A DNA stretch of 60,792 nucleotides. It comes from Bacilli bacterium (lineage in GTDB: Bacteria > Bacillota_I > Bacilli_A > RF39 > UBA660). The position numbers and the translations under genes were made by a program. Shown piece by piece: positions 52,467 through 60,792 of the stretch. The notes under the pieces are model-generated. The model was not told where the DNA came from and searched no databases. It worked only from the letters and a program-made list of their open reading frames with translations. Each line of letters starts with the position of its first letter. Position 1 is the stretch's first letter. Location: contig JAFRCD010000004.1 in the NCBI GenBank assembly GCA_017404555.1, positions 1 to 60,792 of the forward strand, given 5' to 3'.

Positions 52467-54536
52467 GTGTTTGAAAAAATTACTTATATCAGTGACAATT
52501 ATGCCGAGATAAAACTTATTAATAAGGATAATATCAAAGCTAACCTAATGAATATGCATCTTATCTTTGAAGATGATAATAAGCTAATTCTAGGTGAAGT
52601 AGATGATATTAATGATGACTTAGTAAAAGCCAGGTTTTTAGGTGAAATAATTAATGGTAGTTTAATTGGTGGTGTTATTAGAAAACCTTCTTTAAAAGCC
52701 AGTATTAGAACTGTTAAGAAAGAAGAAATACCTCTTATTTTAGGAGAAGATAAAAAAGGTAATATGCTTTTAGGAGGATCTCCTTTCTATAATAATCATC
52801 CAGTTTATATTGATATTAATAATTTCTTTTCTAATCACTTTGCTATCTTTGGTAATAGTGGTTCTGGTAAATCATGTGGTGTTACTAGAATATTCCAAAA
52901 TATGTTTTTAGATGAAAGATTATTCCCTTATAAATCAAATATTTTATTATTTGATTCATCTGGTGAATATTATAATGCTTTCAAAGATATAAATAGTATT
53001 AATCCTAACTATAATTATCGTTTCTTATCTACTAATGAAACTAGTAGTTATGATTATGCCGAGAAGTTAAGAATACCTGTATATTTACTTAATAAAGATG
53101 ATTTAGCACTACTACTTGAATGTAATGCTCATTCTCAATTACCAATCATTGAAAGAATGTTAAAGTTAGCTCGTATTTTTGCTTCTACTGATATGAATGC
53201 TAATGATTATAAGAATCATTTAATAGCTAAAGCTATTATGACTATTCTTTATACTAATCAAACATCTCCTAATAAGAGAAATGATGTATTCTCTATTCTT
53301 AATACTTGTACAACACCAGAGTTTAATTTAGAAGCTGAAGTACAAGGTGTTGGTTATACAAGAAAGTTTAGAGAATGTTTCATTATTGATTCTAAAGGGG
53401 GATTCTCAGAGAGTGTTCTTTTAACTGAATACTTAACTAAATTTATTAAAGAAGAATATGATGATTATGAACCAAGTGGTGAAGCTTTCTATGGATTGGC
53501 TGATCTAGAAAAAGCTCTTAACTTTACTTTAATTAGTGAAGGTTGGTTAAGAAATGAAAATACTTATGGTGATGCAGTTACAGTAAGAGTAAGAATGCAT
53601 GCTTTACTTACTGGTGAATATGCTAAATACTTTGAATTAGAAGATAAAGTAAGTATTGAGAAGTACTTATCATCACTATTAATAACTAATGGTAAGAAGT
53701 ATCAATTAGTTAATATTAATCTAGATGATGTAGATGATTCTTTTGCTAAAGTTATTACTAAAATCTTCACTAGATTAGTATTTGAATTTGCTAAGAGTCT
53801 TCCTGATCGAGGAACTATTCCTTTCCATGTTATTGTAGAAGAAGCTCATAGATATATTCAAAATGATACTGATAGATTCTTATTAGGATATAATATATTT
53901 GAACGTGTTGCTAAAGAAGGACGTAAATATGGTGTTATTCTAGGACTTATTACTCAAAGACCTTCTGAACTTTCTGATACAACTATTTCTCAATGTTCAA
54001 GTTTCTTAATCTTTAAAATGAACCATCCAGCTGATGTTGATTATATTAAAAAGATGGTACCTAATATCTCAGAAGAGATTATTGAAAAACAAAAAAGTTT
54101 ACAATCAGGAACTTGTCTAACTTTTGGTAGAGCATTCAAAATACCTCTAATAGTTAAACTAGCAATGCCTTCACCAGAACCACTATCTGGTAACTGTGAT
54201 GTAGTAAGTATTTGGGATGGTAATCAAAAAGAATATACTGGAAGTAATGAGAAAGTTAAACAAGCTAATAGTTCTACAGTTGATTTAAATCCTAATATAG
54301 ATGAAGAAATTGTAGAACAAGCACAAGATTTAATAGTTGAAGAACAACCAACTACAGAAGAACCTACTAGTGAAGTAACTATTGAAGAAGTTCCAACTGA
54401 AGAGAAAGCACCTCAAACTACAGTGGTAGAAGATAGCACAACTTCTCCCCAAGATGTAGTTGATGATAGCATCTTGAAAGAAAAAGCAGAACCTGATAAT
54501 AACGATGAACTAATTACTGTAGTACCAACTACATAA
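52467..54536 (+). CDS. HerA-like ATPase (DUF87)
   Basis: The 689-residue P-loop ATPase has Walker A GNSGSGKS (about 130-137), Walker B ILLFDSSGEY, VEEAHRYIQND and a LGLITQRPSELSDT motif, as in the HerA/FtsK superfamily that moves DNA. In archaea and some bacteria HerA works with the nuclease NurA, but no NurA gene is adjacent. The last about 90 residues form an acidic Glu/Thr/Pro-rich tail without fold. GTG 52467 with GGGGTG upstream is chosen over GTG 52458. Role in DNA repair or defence is not established. Confidence 0.85.
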   Translation: MFEKITYISDNYAEIKLINKDNIKANLMNMHLIFEDDNKLILGEVDDINDDLVKARFLGEIINGSLIGGVIRKPSLKASIRTVKKEEIPLILGEDKKGNMLLGGSPFYNNHPVYIDINNFFSNHFAIFGNSGSGKSCGVTRIFQNMFLDERLFPYKSNILLFDSSGEYYNAFKDINSINPNYNYRFLSTNETSSYDYAEKLRIPVYLLNKDDLALLLECNAHSQLPIIERMLKLARIFASTDMNANDYKNHLIAKAIMTILYTNQTSPNKRNDVFSILNTCTTPEFNLEAEVQGVGYTRKFRECFIIDSKGGFSESVLLTEYLTKFIKEEYDDYEPSGEAFYGLADLEKALNFTLISEGWLRNENTYGDAVTVRVRMHALLTGEYAKYFELEDKVSIEKYLSSLLITNGKKYQLVNINLDDVDDSFAKVITKIFTRLVFEFAKSLPDRGTIPFHVIVEEAHRYIQNDTDRFLLGYNIFERVAKEGRKYGVILGLITQRPSELSDTTISQCSSFLIFKMNHPADVDYIKKMVPNISEEIIEKQKSLQSGTCLTFGRAFKIPLIVKLAMPSPEPLSGNCDVVSIWDGNQKEYTGSNEKVKQANSSTVDLNPNIDEEIVEQAQDLIVEEQPTTEEPTSEVTIEEVPTEEKAPQTTVVEDSTTSPQDVVDDSILKEKAEPDNNDELITVVPTT

Positions 54537-54593
54537 TTAGTTTTTTTATTTTGTTTCTTTATAAAATAGTGTATAATATGCATAGGTGATATT

Positions 54594-55901
54594 ATGTTTG
54601 AAAACTTAGGAGATAGACTACAAAATGCCATTGATAAGATTAAAGGTTATGGCAAGATAACTGAAGAAAATATTGGCGAAGCAATGAGGGAAATACGTCT
54701 TGCTTTATTAGAAGCTGATGTTAATTATAAAGTTGTTAAAGAGTTTACTAATAATGTTAAAGAAAAAGCTCTAGGAGAAGAAGTTAAAAAGAGTATTAAT
54801 CCTGGAGATTTATTTGTCAAAATAGTTAATGATGAATTAACAGAATTATTGGGTGGTGAAGCAGCTCCTTTAAACTTAGCTGGCTCTCCTGCTATTTTAA
54901 TGTTAGTAGGTCTTCAAGGTTCTGGTAAAACTACTACTATTGGTAAATTAGCTAATTTTCTACGCAAGAAACATGCTAAGAAACCTCTTTTAGTAGCTTG
55001 TGATGTTTATAGACCAGCTGCTATTGATCAGTTAAAGACAATTGGTAAACAACTTAATATTGAAGTATATGAAGAGGGTAAGAAAGACCCTGTAGGAATC
55101 GCAGATAATGCTATTAGATATGCTCGTGAAAATGGTTATGATTATGTCTTAATTGATACTGCTGGACGTCTTCATATTGACGAAGAACTTATGGATGAAC
55201 TTAATAATATTAAAGATAAAGTTCATCCTAAAGAAATTCTTTTAGTAATTGATGCTATGATGGGACAAGATGCTATTAATGTTATTGAAGGTTTTAATAA
55301 TAAACTTGACCTTACTGGCGTAATCTTAACTAAACTAGATGGTGATACTAGAGGTGGAGTTTCTTTATCAGTTCGTCATTTAACTAATGTTCCAATCAAG
55401 TTTATTGGTACCAGTGAAAAACTAGATGGATTAGACTCATTTGATCCTGAAAGAATGGCTGGAAGAATACTTGGTATGGGAGATGTTGTTTCTTTAGTTG
55501 AAAAGGCTGAAGAAGCTATCGACGAAAAAGAAGCTATGAAAAGTGCTAAAAGATTAGAATCTGGTAAATTTGATTTAGAAGACTTCTTATCAACTATGAA
55601 TCAAATGAAGAAACTAGGACCACTAGAAAACATCATTAAGATGCTACCGGGTGCTAAAAAGATGGGTCTAACTAATATTAAAGTTAATCCTAAAGATATG
55701 GCTCATATTGAAGCTATTGTTCTTTCTATGACACCTAAGGAAAGAAGAAACCCTGATATTATTAAAGCATCTAGAAAGACTAGAATTGCTAAAGGAAGTG
55801 GTACTTCTGTTCAAGAAGTGAATAAACTATTAATGCAATTCGAGCAAATGAAAAAAATGATGAAGAATATGAAAAATGGTAATATGAAATTACCATTCTA
55901 G
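54594..55901 (+). CDS. ffh: Signal recognition particle protein Ffh
   Basis: This SRP54 GTPase of 435 residues binds signal peptides and SRP RNA. It has the N domain, G domain motifs GLQGSGKTTTIGKLA (about 103-117), DTAGR and TKLDGD, and the Met-rich M domain ending in KKMMKNMKNGNMK. Length and order are normal. AGGTGAT precedes ATG. The usual neighbour ylxM is absent; an ABC transporter gene follows 8 bases later. Confidence 0.97.
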   Translation: MFENLGDRLQNAIDKIKGYGKITEENIGEAMREIRLALLEADVNYKVVKEFTNNVKEKALGEEVKKSINPGDLFVKIVNDELTELLGGEAAPLNLAGSPAILMLVGLQGSGKTTTIGKLANFLRKKHAKKPLLVACDVYRPAAIDQLKTIGKQLNIEVYEEGKKDPVGIADNAIRYARENGYDYVLIDTAGRLHIDEELMDELNNIKDKVHPKEILLVIDAMMGQDAINVIEGFNNKLDLTGVILTKLDGDTRGGVSLSVRHLTNVPIKFIGTSEKLDGLDSFDPERMAGRILGMGDVVSLVEKAEEAIDEKEAMKSAKRLESGKFDLEDFLSTMNQMKKLGPLENIIKMLPGAKKMGLTNIKVNPKDMAHIEAIVLSMTPKERRNPDIIKASRKTRIAKGSGTSVQEVNKLLMQFEQMKKMMKNMKNGNMKLPF

Positions 55902-55909
55902 GAGGGAAT

Positions 55910-58237
55910 ATGTTAAAGATAAAAGATATTTCTAAAAGTTATAAGACTGGTGACTTTGTTCAAAAGGCTTTAGACAAAGTATCTCTTTCTTTTCGCTCTA
56001 ATGAATTTGTCTCTATTTTAGGACCTAGTGGTAGTGGTAAAACTACTTTACTTAATATTATTGGGGGACTAGATCGTTATGATAGTGGCGATTTAATTAT
56101 TAATGGTAAATCTACTAAGAGTTTTAAAGCTAAAGAATGGGATGCTTATCGAAATAATTGTATTGGTTTTGTGTTTCAGAACTATAACTTAATTACTCAT
56201 ATTAGTGTTTTAGCTAATGTTGAATTAGGTCTTACTTTATCAGGAGTATCTAAGCGTAAGAAGAAAAAACTAGCTTTAGATGCCTTAGACCGAGTAGGAC
56301 TACTTGATCATGCTCATAAAAAGCCTAATCAATTATCTGGTGGACAGATGCAGCGAGTTGCTATTGCTCGGGCCTTAGTTACTGATCCAGATATTATTTT
56401 AGCTGATGAACCAACTGGAGCATTAGATTCTAAGACTAGTAAAGAAATTATGGAATTAATCAAAGAAATAGCTAAAGAAAAACTAGTTATTATGGTCACT
56501 CATAATAGAGAAATTGCTGAAAAGTATTCAACTAGAATAGTGGAATTAAAGGATGGTAAAATAGTTAGTGATAACAATGAAATAAAAGAAAAACAAGAGA
56601 GTAATGATTTCACTATTAAGAAGACAAAGATGAATTTCTTGGAAGCCTTGACTCTTTCTTTTAATAATATCAGAACTAAAAAGGGAAGAACCTTTTTAAC
56701 ATCATTTGCAGCTTCTATAGGTATAATTGGAATTGCTTTAATACTTTCTCTATCTAATGGATTCCAAAAGAAGATTGATGAATTCCAAGATACAACTCTA
56801 GCTAAAGCACCAATTCTAATTATGACTCAATCAATGAATATGGATACTAATGCTTTTAAAGATATGACTTCTTCTAAATTAAAGAAGTTCCCAACTAAAA
56901 AAGAGATTTATCCTAAGGATGATATGGTTGAGACTTTAATTCATAATAATAAAATAACTAAAGAATATGAAGATTATATTAAGGATATAAATCCTAATTA
57001 TGTATCAAGTATTTCTTATACAAAGACAGTTAATCTAATCGCTATTAATAAAGATGATGAAGGTAAATATAACTTAATTCCTAATACAACGATTTCTAAT
57101 AATGAAAATGCAACATCTAGTATGTGGGTTATGTTTCCATATCGTTTAAATAATAATAATACTGATATTGTTAGTGATACATATGATACTTTGGCTGGTA
57201 AAATAGAGGATGATAAACCAGGATTAGTATTAATGGTTGATACAAGAAATAGAGTATCAGCATCTATCTTAAAACAATTAGGATTTACTAAGGATCTAGA
57301 TAAAGTGTCTTTTGAAGATATTATGAACAAAGAGATTAAAGTTATATTAAATGATGATTACTATACTAATATTGGTGGTAGTTTTGTTCCTAAACAAGAT
57401 TATGAAGCTCTATATAATAATGATAATGCTGTTACTGTTAAAGTTCAGGCTATCTTAAGAGGTAAAGATAATGAAGAAGCTGCTTTAATTAGTGAAGGTG
57501 ATGGTATTGGTTATACTAAAGGATTAATGGATATTGTCATTAGTAAAAATGATAATTCTGAGATTGTTAAAGCACAAAAGGATTTAGATTATAATATTAT
57601 GAGTCATGCCGCTTTTGATAAAGAGGGAACTAATACTAAAGAGAACTTCTTAGGTTATTTAGGAGCAGATACTTCTCCTTATATGATTATGATTTATCCT
57701 AATGACTTTGATTCTAAAGATCATATTATTAAATATCTTGATAAGTATAATAAAGGTAAGAAAGGTGATAATAAAGTAGAGTACACTGATCAAGCAGAAC
57801 TTATAACTTCTCTTACTAAGAACATTATGAATGCGATTACAATTGTTTTAATTGCTTTCTCATCAATATCACTAATTGTTTCATCAATCATGATTGGTAT
57901 TATTACTTATATATCTGTTTTAGAGCGTACTAAAGAAATTGGTATTCTAAGGGCTTTAGGTGCTCGTAGGAAAGATATTAAACGAGTATTTATTGCTGAA
58001 GTAGTTATTGTGGGTATTTTATCAGGAATTATTGGTATTGGAATTGCTTATTTATTAACGATTCCTGCTAATATGATTATTAAAAATCTATCAAATTTAA
58101 CAAATGTTGCCCAACTTTCACCAATTCATGCTATAATATTGATAACAATAAGTGTCATCTTAACAATTATTGGTGGCAGAATACCATCAGGTATTGCCAG
58201 TAAAAAAGATCCGGTTGAAGCACTTAGATCGGAGTAG
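55910..58237 (+). CDS. MacB-like ABC transporter, ATPase fused to permease
   Basis: The 775-residue protein has an N-terminal ATPase with intact Walker A (GPSGSGKT, about 37-44), the signature LSGGQMQR and Walker B ILADEP, then a membrane helix, a large extracellular domain (about 265-630) and a C-terminal FtsX-type three-helix block with [14 protein letters not shown]. This layout is shared by MacB/LolCDE-like exporters and Firmicute antimicrobial-peptide transporters. The substrate is not shown. AGGAGGGA precedes ATG; it follows ffh by 8 bases and is followed by a DUF308 gene. Confidence 0.9.
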   Translation: MLKIKDISKSYKTGDFVQKALDKVSLSFRSNEFVSILGPSGSGKTTLLNIIGGLDRYDSGDLIINGKSTKSFKAKEWDAYRNNCIGFVFQNYNLITHISVLANVELGLTLSGVSKRKKKKLALDALDRVGLLDHAHKKPNQLSGGQMQRVAIARALVTDPDIILADEPTGALDSKTSKEIMELIKEIAKEKLVIMVTHNREIAEKYSTRIVELKDGKIVSDNNEIKEKQESNDFTIKKTKMNFLEALTLSFNNIRTKKGRTFLTSFAASIGIIGIALILSLSNGFQKKIDEFQDTTLAKAPILIMTQSMNMDTNAFKDMTSSKLKKFPTKKEIYPKDDMVETLIHNNKITKEYEDYIKDINPNYVSSISYTKTVNLIAINKDDEGKYNLIPNTTISNNENATSSMWVMFPYRLNNNNTDIVSDTYDTLAGKIEDDKPGLVLMVDTRNRVSASILKQLGFTKDLDKVSFEDIMNKEIKVILNDDYYTNIGGSFVPKQDYEALYNNDNAVTVKVQAILRGKDNEEAALISEGDGIGYTKGLMDIVISKNDNSEIVKAQKDLDYNIMSHAAFDKEGTNTKENFLGYLGADTSPYMIMIYPNDFDSKDHIIKYLDKYNKGKKGDNKVEYTDQAELITSLTKNIMNAITIVLIAFSSISLIVSSIMIGIITYISVLERTKEIGILRALGARRKDIKRVFIAEVVIVGILSGIIGIGIAYLLTIPANMIIKNLSNLTNVAQLSPIHAIILITISVILTIIGGRIPSGIASKKDPVEALRSE

Positions 58238-58245
58238 GAGGAAAT

Positions 58246-58875
58246 ATGGAAAAATTATTAAAGAGGATTTTTACTACTTCAGTCGTTACTTCAAGTATAT
58301 TATTATTAATAGGAATTTTACTTATTGTTGAATCTGAAGTTACAGTTTTAAGTATTTACTATATTATAGGAGCTACTATCCTATCATTAGGAGTTCTGGC
58401 TATTGTTAGATACTTTTTAGCTCTACGAGGTGATAAAACTGGCTATGGTTTAAGTATCGTCTATGGAATTATTACTTGCTTTGTGGGAGTAGGGATTATT
58501 AATAATCCTAGAAGTATTGCTGGTATTATACCAGTTATAGTAGGAATAGGAGTTTTAATTAATAGTAGTCTTAAACTTGAATACTCTATGGAATTAAAAA
58601 GACGTAATAATGACATATGGAAAAGTACAATGGTTATGGCTTGTTTATCACTACTATGTGGAGTTTTACTTATCTTTAATCCTTTCCAAGGAGCAAAAAT
58701 TCTTGCTAAAATAGTTGGAGGATTCTTAGTTGTTTATGCTATTCTAGATATTGTAGGAACCCTTCGAATTAAAAAAGTAATTAAAGAAGAATTTAGTGAT
58801 TTAAAGAAAATAGAACCTAAAGTAACGGAAGCAGAAGTAGTTAAAGAGGAAAAGAAAAAGAAAAACAAAAAATAA
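58246..58875 (+). CDS. DUF308 membrane protein
   Basis: The 209-residue protein has six predicted membrane helices in three pairs and Gly-rich helix patterns (SIAGIIPVIVGIGVLIN, GGFLVVYAILDIVG), as in HdeD/DUF308 proteins. It ends in a Lys/Glu-rich cytoplasmic tail. GGAGGAAAT precedes ATG. Function is unknown; it probably shares a transcript with the ABC transporter. Confidence 0.8.
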   Translation: MEKLLKRIFTTSVVTSSILLLIGILLIVESEVTVLSIYYIIGATILSLGVLAIVRYFLALRGDKTGYGLSIVYGIITCFVGVGIINNPRSIAGIIPVIVGIGVLINSSLKLEYSMELKRRNNDIWKSTMVMACLSLLCGVLLIFNPFQGAKILAKIVGGFLVVYAILDIVGTLRIKKVIKEEFSDLKKIEPKVTEAEVVKEEKKKKNKK

Positions 58876-58889
58876 GGAGGAGGATGAAG

Positions 58890-59048
58890 ATGTATTTATT
58901 ATCAATAACTAGTAAACTAAAAGATCTAAATTCAGTAGTTCATAATTTTGTTGATAAATTTTCATCTAATCCGGCTTTTTCCTTTATTATTGCGGTAGCT
59001 TTAGCTATATTCATTTATGTAGGAGTTGCTAATTTTACGAAAAAATAA
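58890..59048 (+). CDS. Small single-helix membrane protein, 52 residues
   Basis: This short gene has a strong GGAGGAGG site and encodes MYLLSITSKL, an amphipathic middle, and one hydrophobic helix (about 30-47, FSFIIAVALAIFIYVGVAN) ending TKK. ATG 58890 is preferred over the in-frame ATG 58884, which is too close to the ribosome site. It sits between two membrane-protein genes in the same direction. No family recognised. Confidence 0.65.
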   Translation: MYLLSITSKLKDLNSVVHNFVDKFSSNPAFSFIIAVALAIFIYVGVANFTKK

Positions 59049-59066
59049 TAGAAAGGGGTAATAATC

Positions 59067-59753
59067 TTGAAAGATGACGATATAGAGGTTCTAACACTGG
59101 ATGATGAAGAAGTAAAAGAAGTAAAGAAACCTAAGGTAGAAATCATTCCTGTGAAACCAGTAGAACCAGTAATAGAAGAAAAAAAAGAAGAAAAAGTACC
59201 AGCACCAGAGCATCCTCAAGAAGAAAAAAAACAACCTAAAAGGGATTATCAAAAGTTAGTAATTATTATCTTGATAGCGGTAATTATAATAATGGTCATC
59301 TTCATTATTATGGTTCCTTTATTTACTAGATGGCTTGATCGAAAGAAAACTAATGATAAAATTAATAGTAGTAAATATCAAGTTCTTGTCTGTTCTAAAT
59401 CTGATAAGAAAGAAGGATATATTATAACTGATGCGGTTAAGGTATATCATATTAAAAGTAAAGCTAAAAAAGTTGATTATATAACAGAAAGTAACTTTTA
59501 TGATAAGAGTGATGATTATACTAAAAAGTTAAAAGAATGTACCGAATTAGACAGTAAAAGTGATGAGGTTTTGGGATATTTTACAAAGTGCTTAGTCAAC
59601 GATAAAAAGCTAACTTTAGATAAAGAATATGATTTAGAGATATTTGATAACAAGAGTAAAGCTAATGATAAAATAAAATCAGTAGTCTTATTTGATCAAA
59701 ATATAAAAGAGATTGAAGCTTATTATAAAGATAAGAATTATACATGTGAATAA
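59067..59753 (+). CDS. Single-pass membrane protein with acidic N-terminus
   Basis: The 228-residue protein has an acidic/Pro/Lys-rich cytoplasmic N-terminus (1-60), one membrane helix (about 67-87) and an extracellular domain of about 135 residues with several Cys (VLVCSKSD, LKECTE, TKCLVND, NYTCE) that could form disulfides. The start is TTG 59067, with GAAAGGGG upstream; no better ATG exists. I do not recognise the family. Confidence 0.65.
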   Translation: MKDDDIEVLTLDDEEVKEVKKPKVEIIPVKPVEPVIEEKKEEKVPAPEHPQEEKKQPKRDYQKLVIIILIAVIIIMVIFIIMVPLFTRWLDRKKTNDKINSSKYQVLVCSKSDKKEGYIITDAVKVYHIKSKAKKVDYITESNFYDKSDDYTKKLKECTELDSKSDEVLGYFTKCLVNDKKLTLDKEYDLEIFDNKSKANDKIKSVVLFDQNIKEIEAYYKDKNYTCE

Positions 59754-59781
59754 AATACTAGGTAAAGGCCTAGTATTTTGA
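59752..59781 (+). terminator. Terminator of the ffh-to-59753 operon
   Basis: AAAATACTAGG and CCTAGTATTTT pair across TAAAGG, followed by a short T run. Confidence 0.75.
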
Positions 59782-59836
59782 TTTGAAAAAAAGAAAAAAG
59801 TTTTGTATAATAGGTTTAGGAACAGAGGTATTAACT

Positions 59837-60370
59837 ATGAAAAATTTAGAAATAGGGAAGAAGTACCAGATTCATGGGTATAAGCATAATGGTAAAATCC
59901 ATCGTGCTTGGGATGAAGCGGTACTATTAGAAATCCATGATGATTATTTAATTTTTGGGAATAATAGAACTAAAGTAATTGAAGCAGATGGAAGAAGTTG
60001 GCGAACTAAGGAGCCAGCTGTTATGTATTTTTATAAAAACAATTGGTTTAATGTCATTGGTCAATATAAAAAAGATGGTATTTATTACTATTGTAATATT
60101 GCTAGTCCCTTCTTAATTGAAGAAGATACAATTAAGTATATTGATTATGATTTAGATTTAAGAGTATTCCCAGATGGTTCTTTTAAAGTATTAGATCGTG
60201 GTGAATATAAGTACCATAAAGAACTTATGAATTATTCAGATAAACTAGATAAAGTTTTAAAGAGTGAATTGACTTTTCTAATAGAAATGGTTCGTAAAAA
60301 GGAAAGTCCTTTTGCCAAAGGAATAGTTGAACACTATTACGAAATATACAAAAAATTAAAAAAGAAGTAA
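59837..60370 (+). CDS. DUF402 (Ntdp-like) nucleoside phosphatase
   Basis: The 177-residue protein matches the DUF402 family, whose Staphylococcus member Sa1684 (Ntdp) is a nucleoside tri-/diphosphatase. Motifs are HRAWDEAVLLE, ASPFLIEEDTIKYIDYDLDLRV (about 88-109) with several Asp that could bind metal, and YSDKLDKVLKSEL. AGAGGT stands before ATG 59837; the longer frame from 59783 adds a basic leader without a site. It is the last protein gene before the rRNA operon. Confidence 0.8.
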   Translation: MKNLEIGKKYQIHGYKHNGKIHRAWDEAVLLEIHDDYLIFGNNRTKVIEADGRSWRTKEPAVMYFYKNNWFNVIGQYKKDGIYYYCNIASPFLIEEDTIKYIDYDLDLRVFPDGSFKVLDRGEYKYHKELMNYSDKLDKVLKSELTFLIEMVRKKESPFAKGIVEHYYEIYKKLKKK

Positions 60371-60402
60371 TACTTTTAAAACCTTTGCATATCATATAAA
60401 GA

Positions 60403-60431
60403 AAAGAAATTAAAAATAATTTCTTTTTTTG
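60403..60431 (+). terminator. Terminator of the DUF402 gene
   Basis: AAAGAAATT and AATTTCTTT pair across an A-rich loop, followed by T. The first rRNA promoter starts right after it. Confidence 0.7.
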
Positions 60432-60460
60432 TTGACATTGGAAAAAATACTTGTTATATT
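60432..60460 (+). promoter_or_regulatory. rRNA promoter P1
   Basis: Perfect TTGACA (60432-60437), a 17-base spacer and TATATT (60455-60460), about 310 bases before 16S. The 60461-60621 stretch has no gene; it holds further TTGACA-like boxes and a GTGTCAATAAA / TTTATTGACAA inverted repeat (60484-60494 and 60531-60541). Confidence 0.75.
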
Positions 60461-60621
60461 AAAGGAGCGCATTTAACGAAAAGTGTCAATAAATGCCAAA
60501 CCAATTTATCAAATTGAGTGTCAACTAAATTTTATTGACAACTATATATAATAGGGCTTTGCGAGATTTTTGACAAAATTTTAAAAAGTAAATTTTATGT
60601 CAAAAAAAAGTAAAAAAAGTC

Positions 60622-60650
60622 TTGACAAGTCGAATTATATTTGGTATATT
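60622..60650 (+). promoter_or_regulatory. rRNA promoter P2
   Basis: Perfect TTGACA (60622-60627), a 17-base spacer and TATATT (60645-60650). The spacing and boxes equal those of P1, giving tandem rRNA promoters as in Bacillus. Confidence 0.85.
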
Positions 60651-60657
60651 GGTAACG

Positions 60658-60705
60658 CACTGCAACTTTCGGCAGTGGAATGATCTTTGAAAACTAAGCA
60701 AAACG
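60658..60705 (+). promoter_or_regulatory. rRNA leader hairpin and boxA antitermination site
   Basis: CACTGC and GCAGTG form a hairpin (60658-60677), followed by TGATCTTTGAAAACTAAGCA (60681-60700). This is the standard Firmicute boxA-type rRNA leader that recruits NusB/S10 antitermination factors. Confidence 0.8.
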
Positions 60706-60769
60706 TCAATTTATGAGTAGCTAGGATAAGATTTTTTTATTATGATTAAAACACTTTAAGTGTTTGAAT

Positions 60770-60792
60770 TTTATTTGAGAGTTTGATCCTGG
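60770..60792 (+). rRNA. rrs: 16S ribosomal RNA, 5' end (partial)
   Basis: The window ends in GAGAGTTTGATCCTGG, the universal 16S 5' sequence. By comparison with Bacillus, the mature end is near 60770. The rest lies outside the window. A short hairpin at 60749-60765 is probably part of the processing stalk. Confidence 0.97.

Noticed and set aside
60524-60552. A third rRNA promoter using TATAAT at 60547-60552
   Set aside because: The TATAAT is perfect, but no -35 lies at 16-18 bases; the TTGACA at 60535 is only 6 bases away.
1-60792. Possible use of genetic code 4 (TGA as Trp), suggested by the near absence of TGA stops
   Set aside because: Trp is encoded by TGG throughout, long genes contain no internal TGA, and a few genes end in TGA at sensible places.

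Overview
The window is AT-rich, roughly 30-35 % G+C by eye, and most genes lie on the + strand pointing toward an rRNA operon whose 16S gene starts at the right edge. Gene order (ECF module - truA - rplM - rpsI; ezrA; ffh), a T-box leuS leader, TTGACA/TATAAT promoters, strong GGAGG sites, FemAB-type enzymes, SipW and sortase-like surface proteins all point to a walled low-GC Firmicute, probably an uncultured gut member of the Bacilli/Erysipelotrichales/RF39 side close to the Mollicutes. The genetic code looks standard: long genes have no internal TGA, and TGA is a rare stop, ending for example the ZIP, DNA glycosylase and one fem gene.

Layout. 0.1-1.4 kb: a pilin-like surface protein. 1.5-5.3 kb: a strikingly degenerate ECF transporter module, then truA, an L13 leader, rplM and rpsI. 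5.3-7.8 kb: an AdoMet decarboxylase-like protein, a 400-base gap that may hold a type I toxin-antitoxin locus, a DUF362 protein and guanine deaminase. 7.9-13.9 kb: a stand-alone holin/M23 lysin pair, a CmpB-type membrane protein, a ZIP transporter, a zinc phospholipase C-like protein, and an Abi (HEPN) gene overlapping htrA. 14.1-22.7 kb: a TasA/SipW-type cluster with an ER-type signal peptidase, three small secreted or anchored proteins and a 2053-residue protein that joins nine InlB-type B repeats to a C-terminal tyrosine-phosphatase domain. 22.8-31.3 kb: envelope and housekeeping enzymes (amidase with LysM, cyclophilin lipoprotein, DNA glycosylase, radical SAM, patatin, VanY, GH31). 31.3-34.3 kb: T-box, small membrane protein, leuS. 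34.4-44.5 kb: two more pilin-like paralogues, a MucBP-type surface protein, a Fic protein with an altered active site, a Cse60-like protein and two FemAB paralogues. 44.5-60.4 kb: trmB, a lipoprotein, DUF948/YtxH proteins, tyrS, rpsD with leader, ezrA, a pseudopilin-like gene, a HerA-like ATPase, ffh, a MacB-like ABC transporter, DUF308 and small membrane proteins, and a DUF402 phosphatase. 60.4-60.8 kb: tandem rRNA promoters, boxA and the 16S start.

The common theme is the cell envelope. At least five surface proteins carry either non-canonical sorting signals, (S/A)PxTG or SPNTT, or SipW-type signal peptides ending in YA(I/M)YR-like motifs. Cross-linking and remodelling enzymes are scattered among them. 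The observations most worth following are the SipW cluster with its surface phosphatase, the decayed ECF module kept in its ancestral place, the putative type I toxin-antitoxin pair at 6.0-6.3 kb, and the duplicated promoter/leader module in front of two adjacent surface genes.
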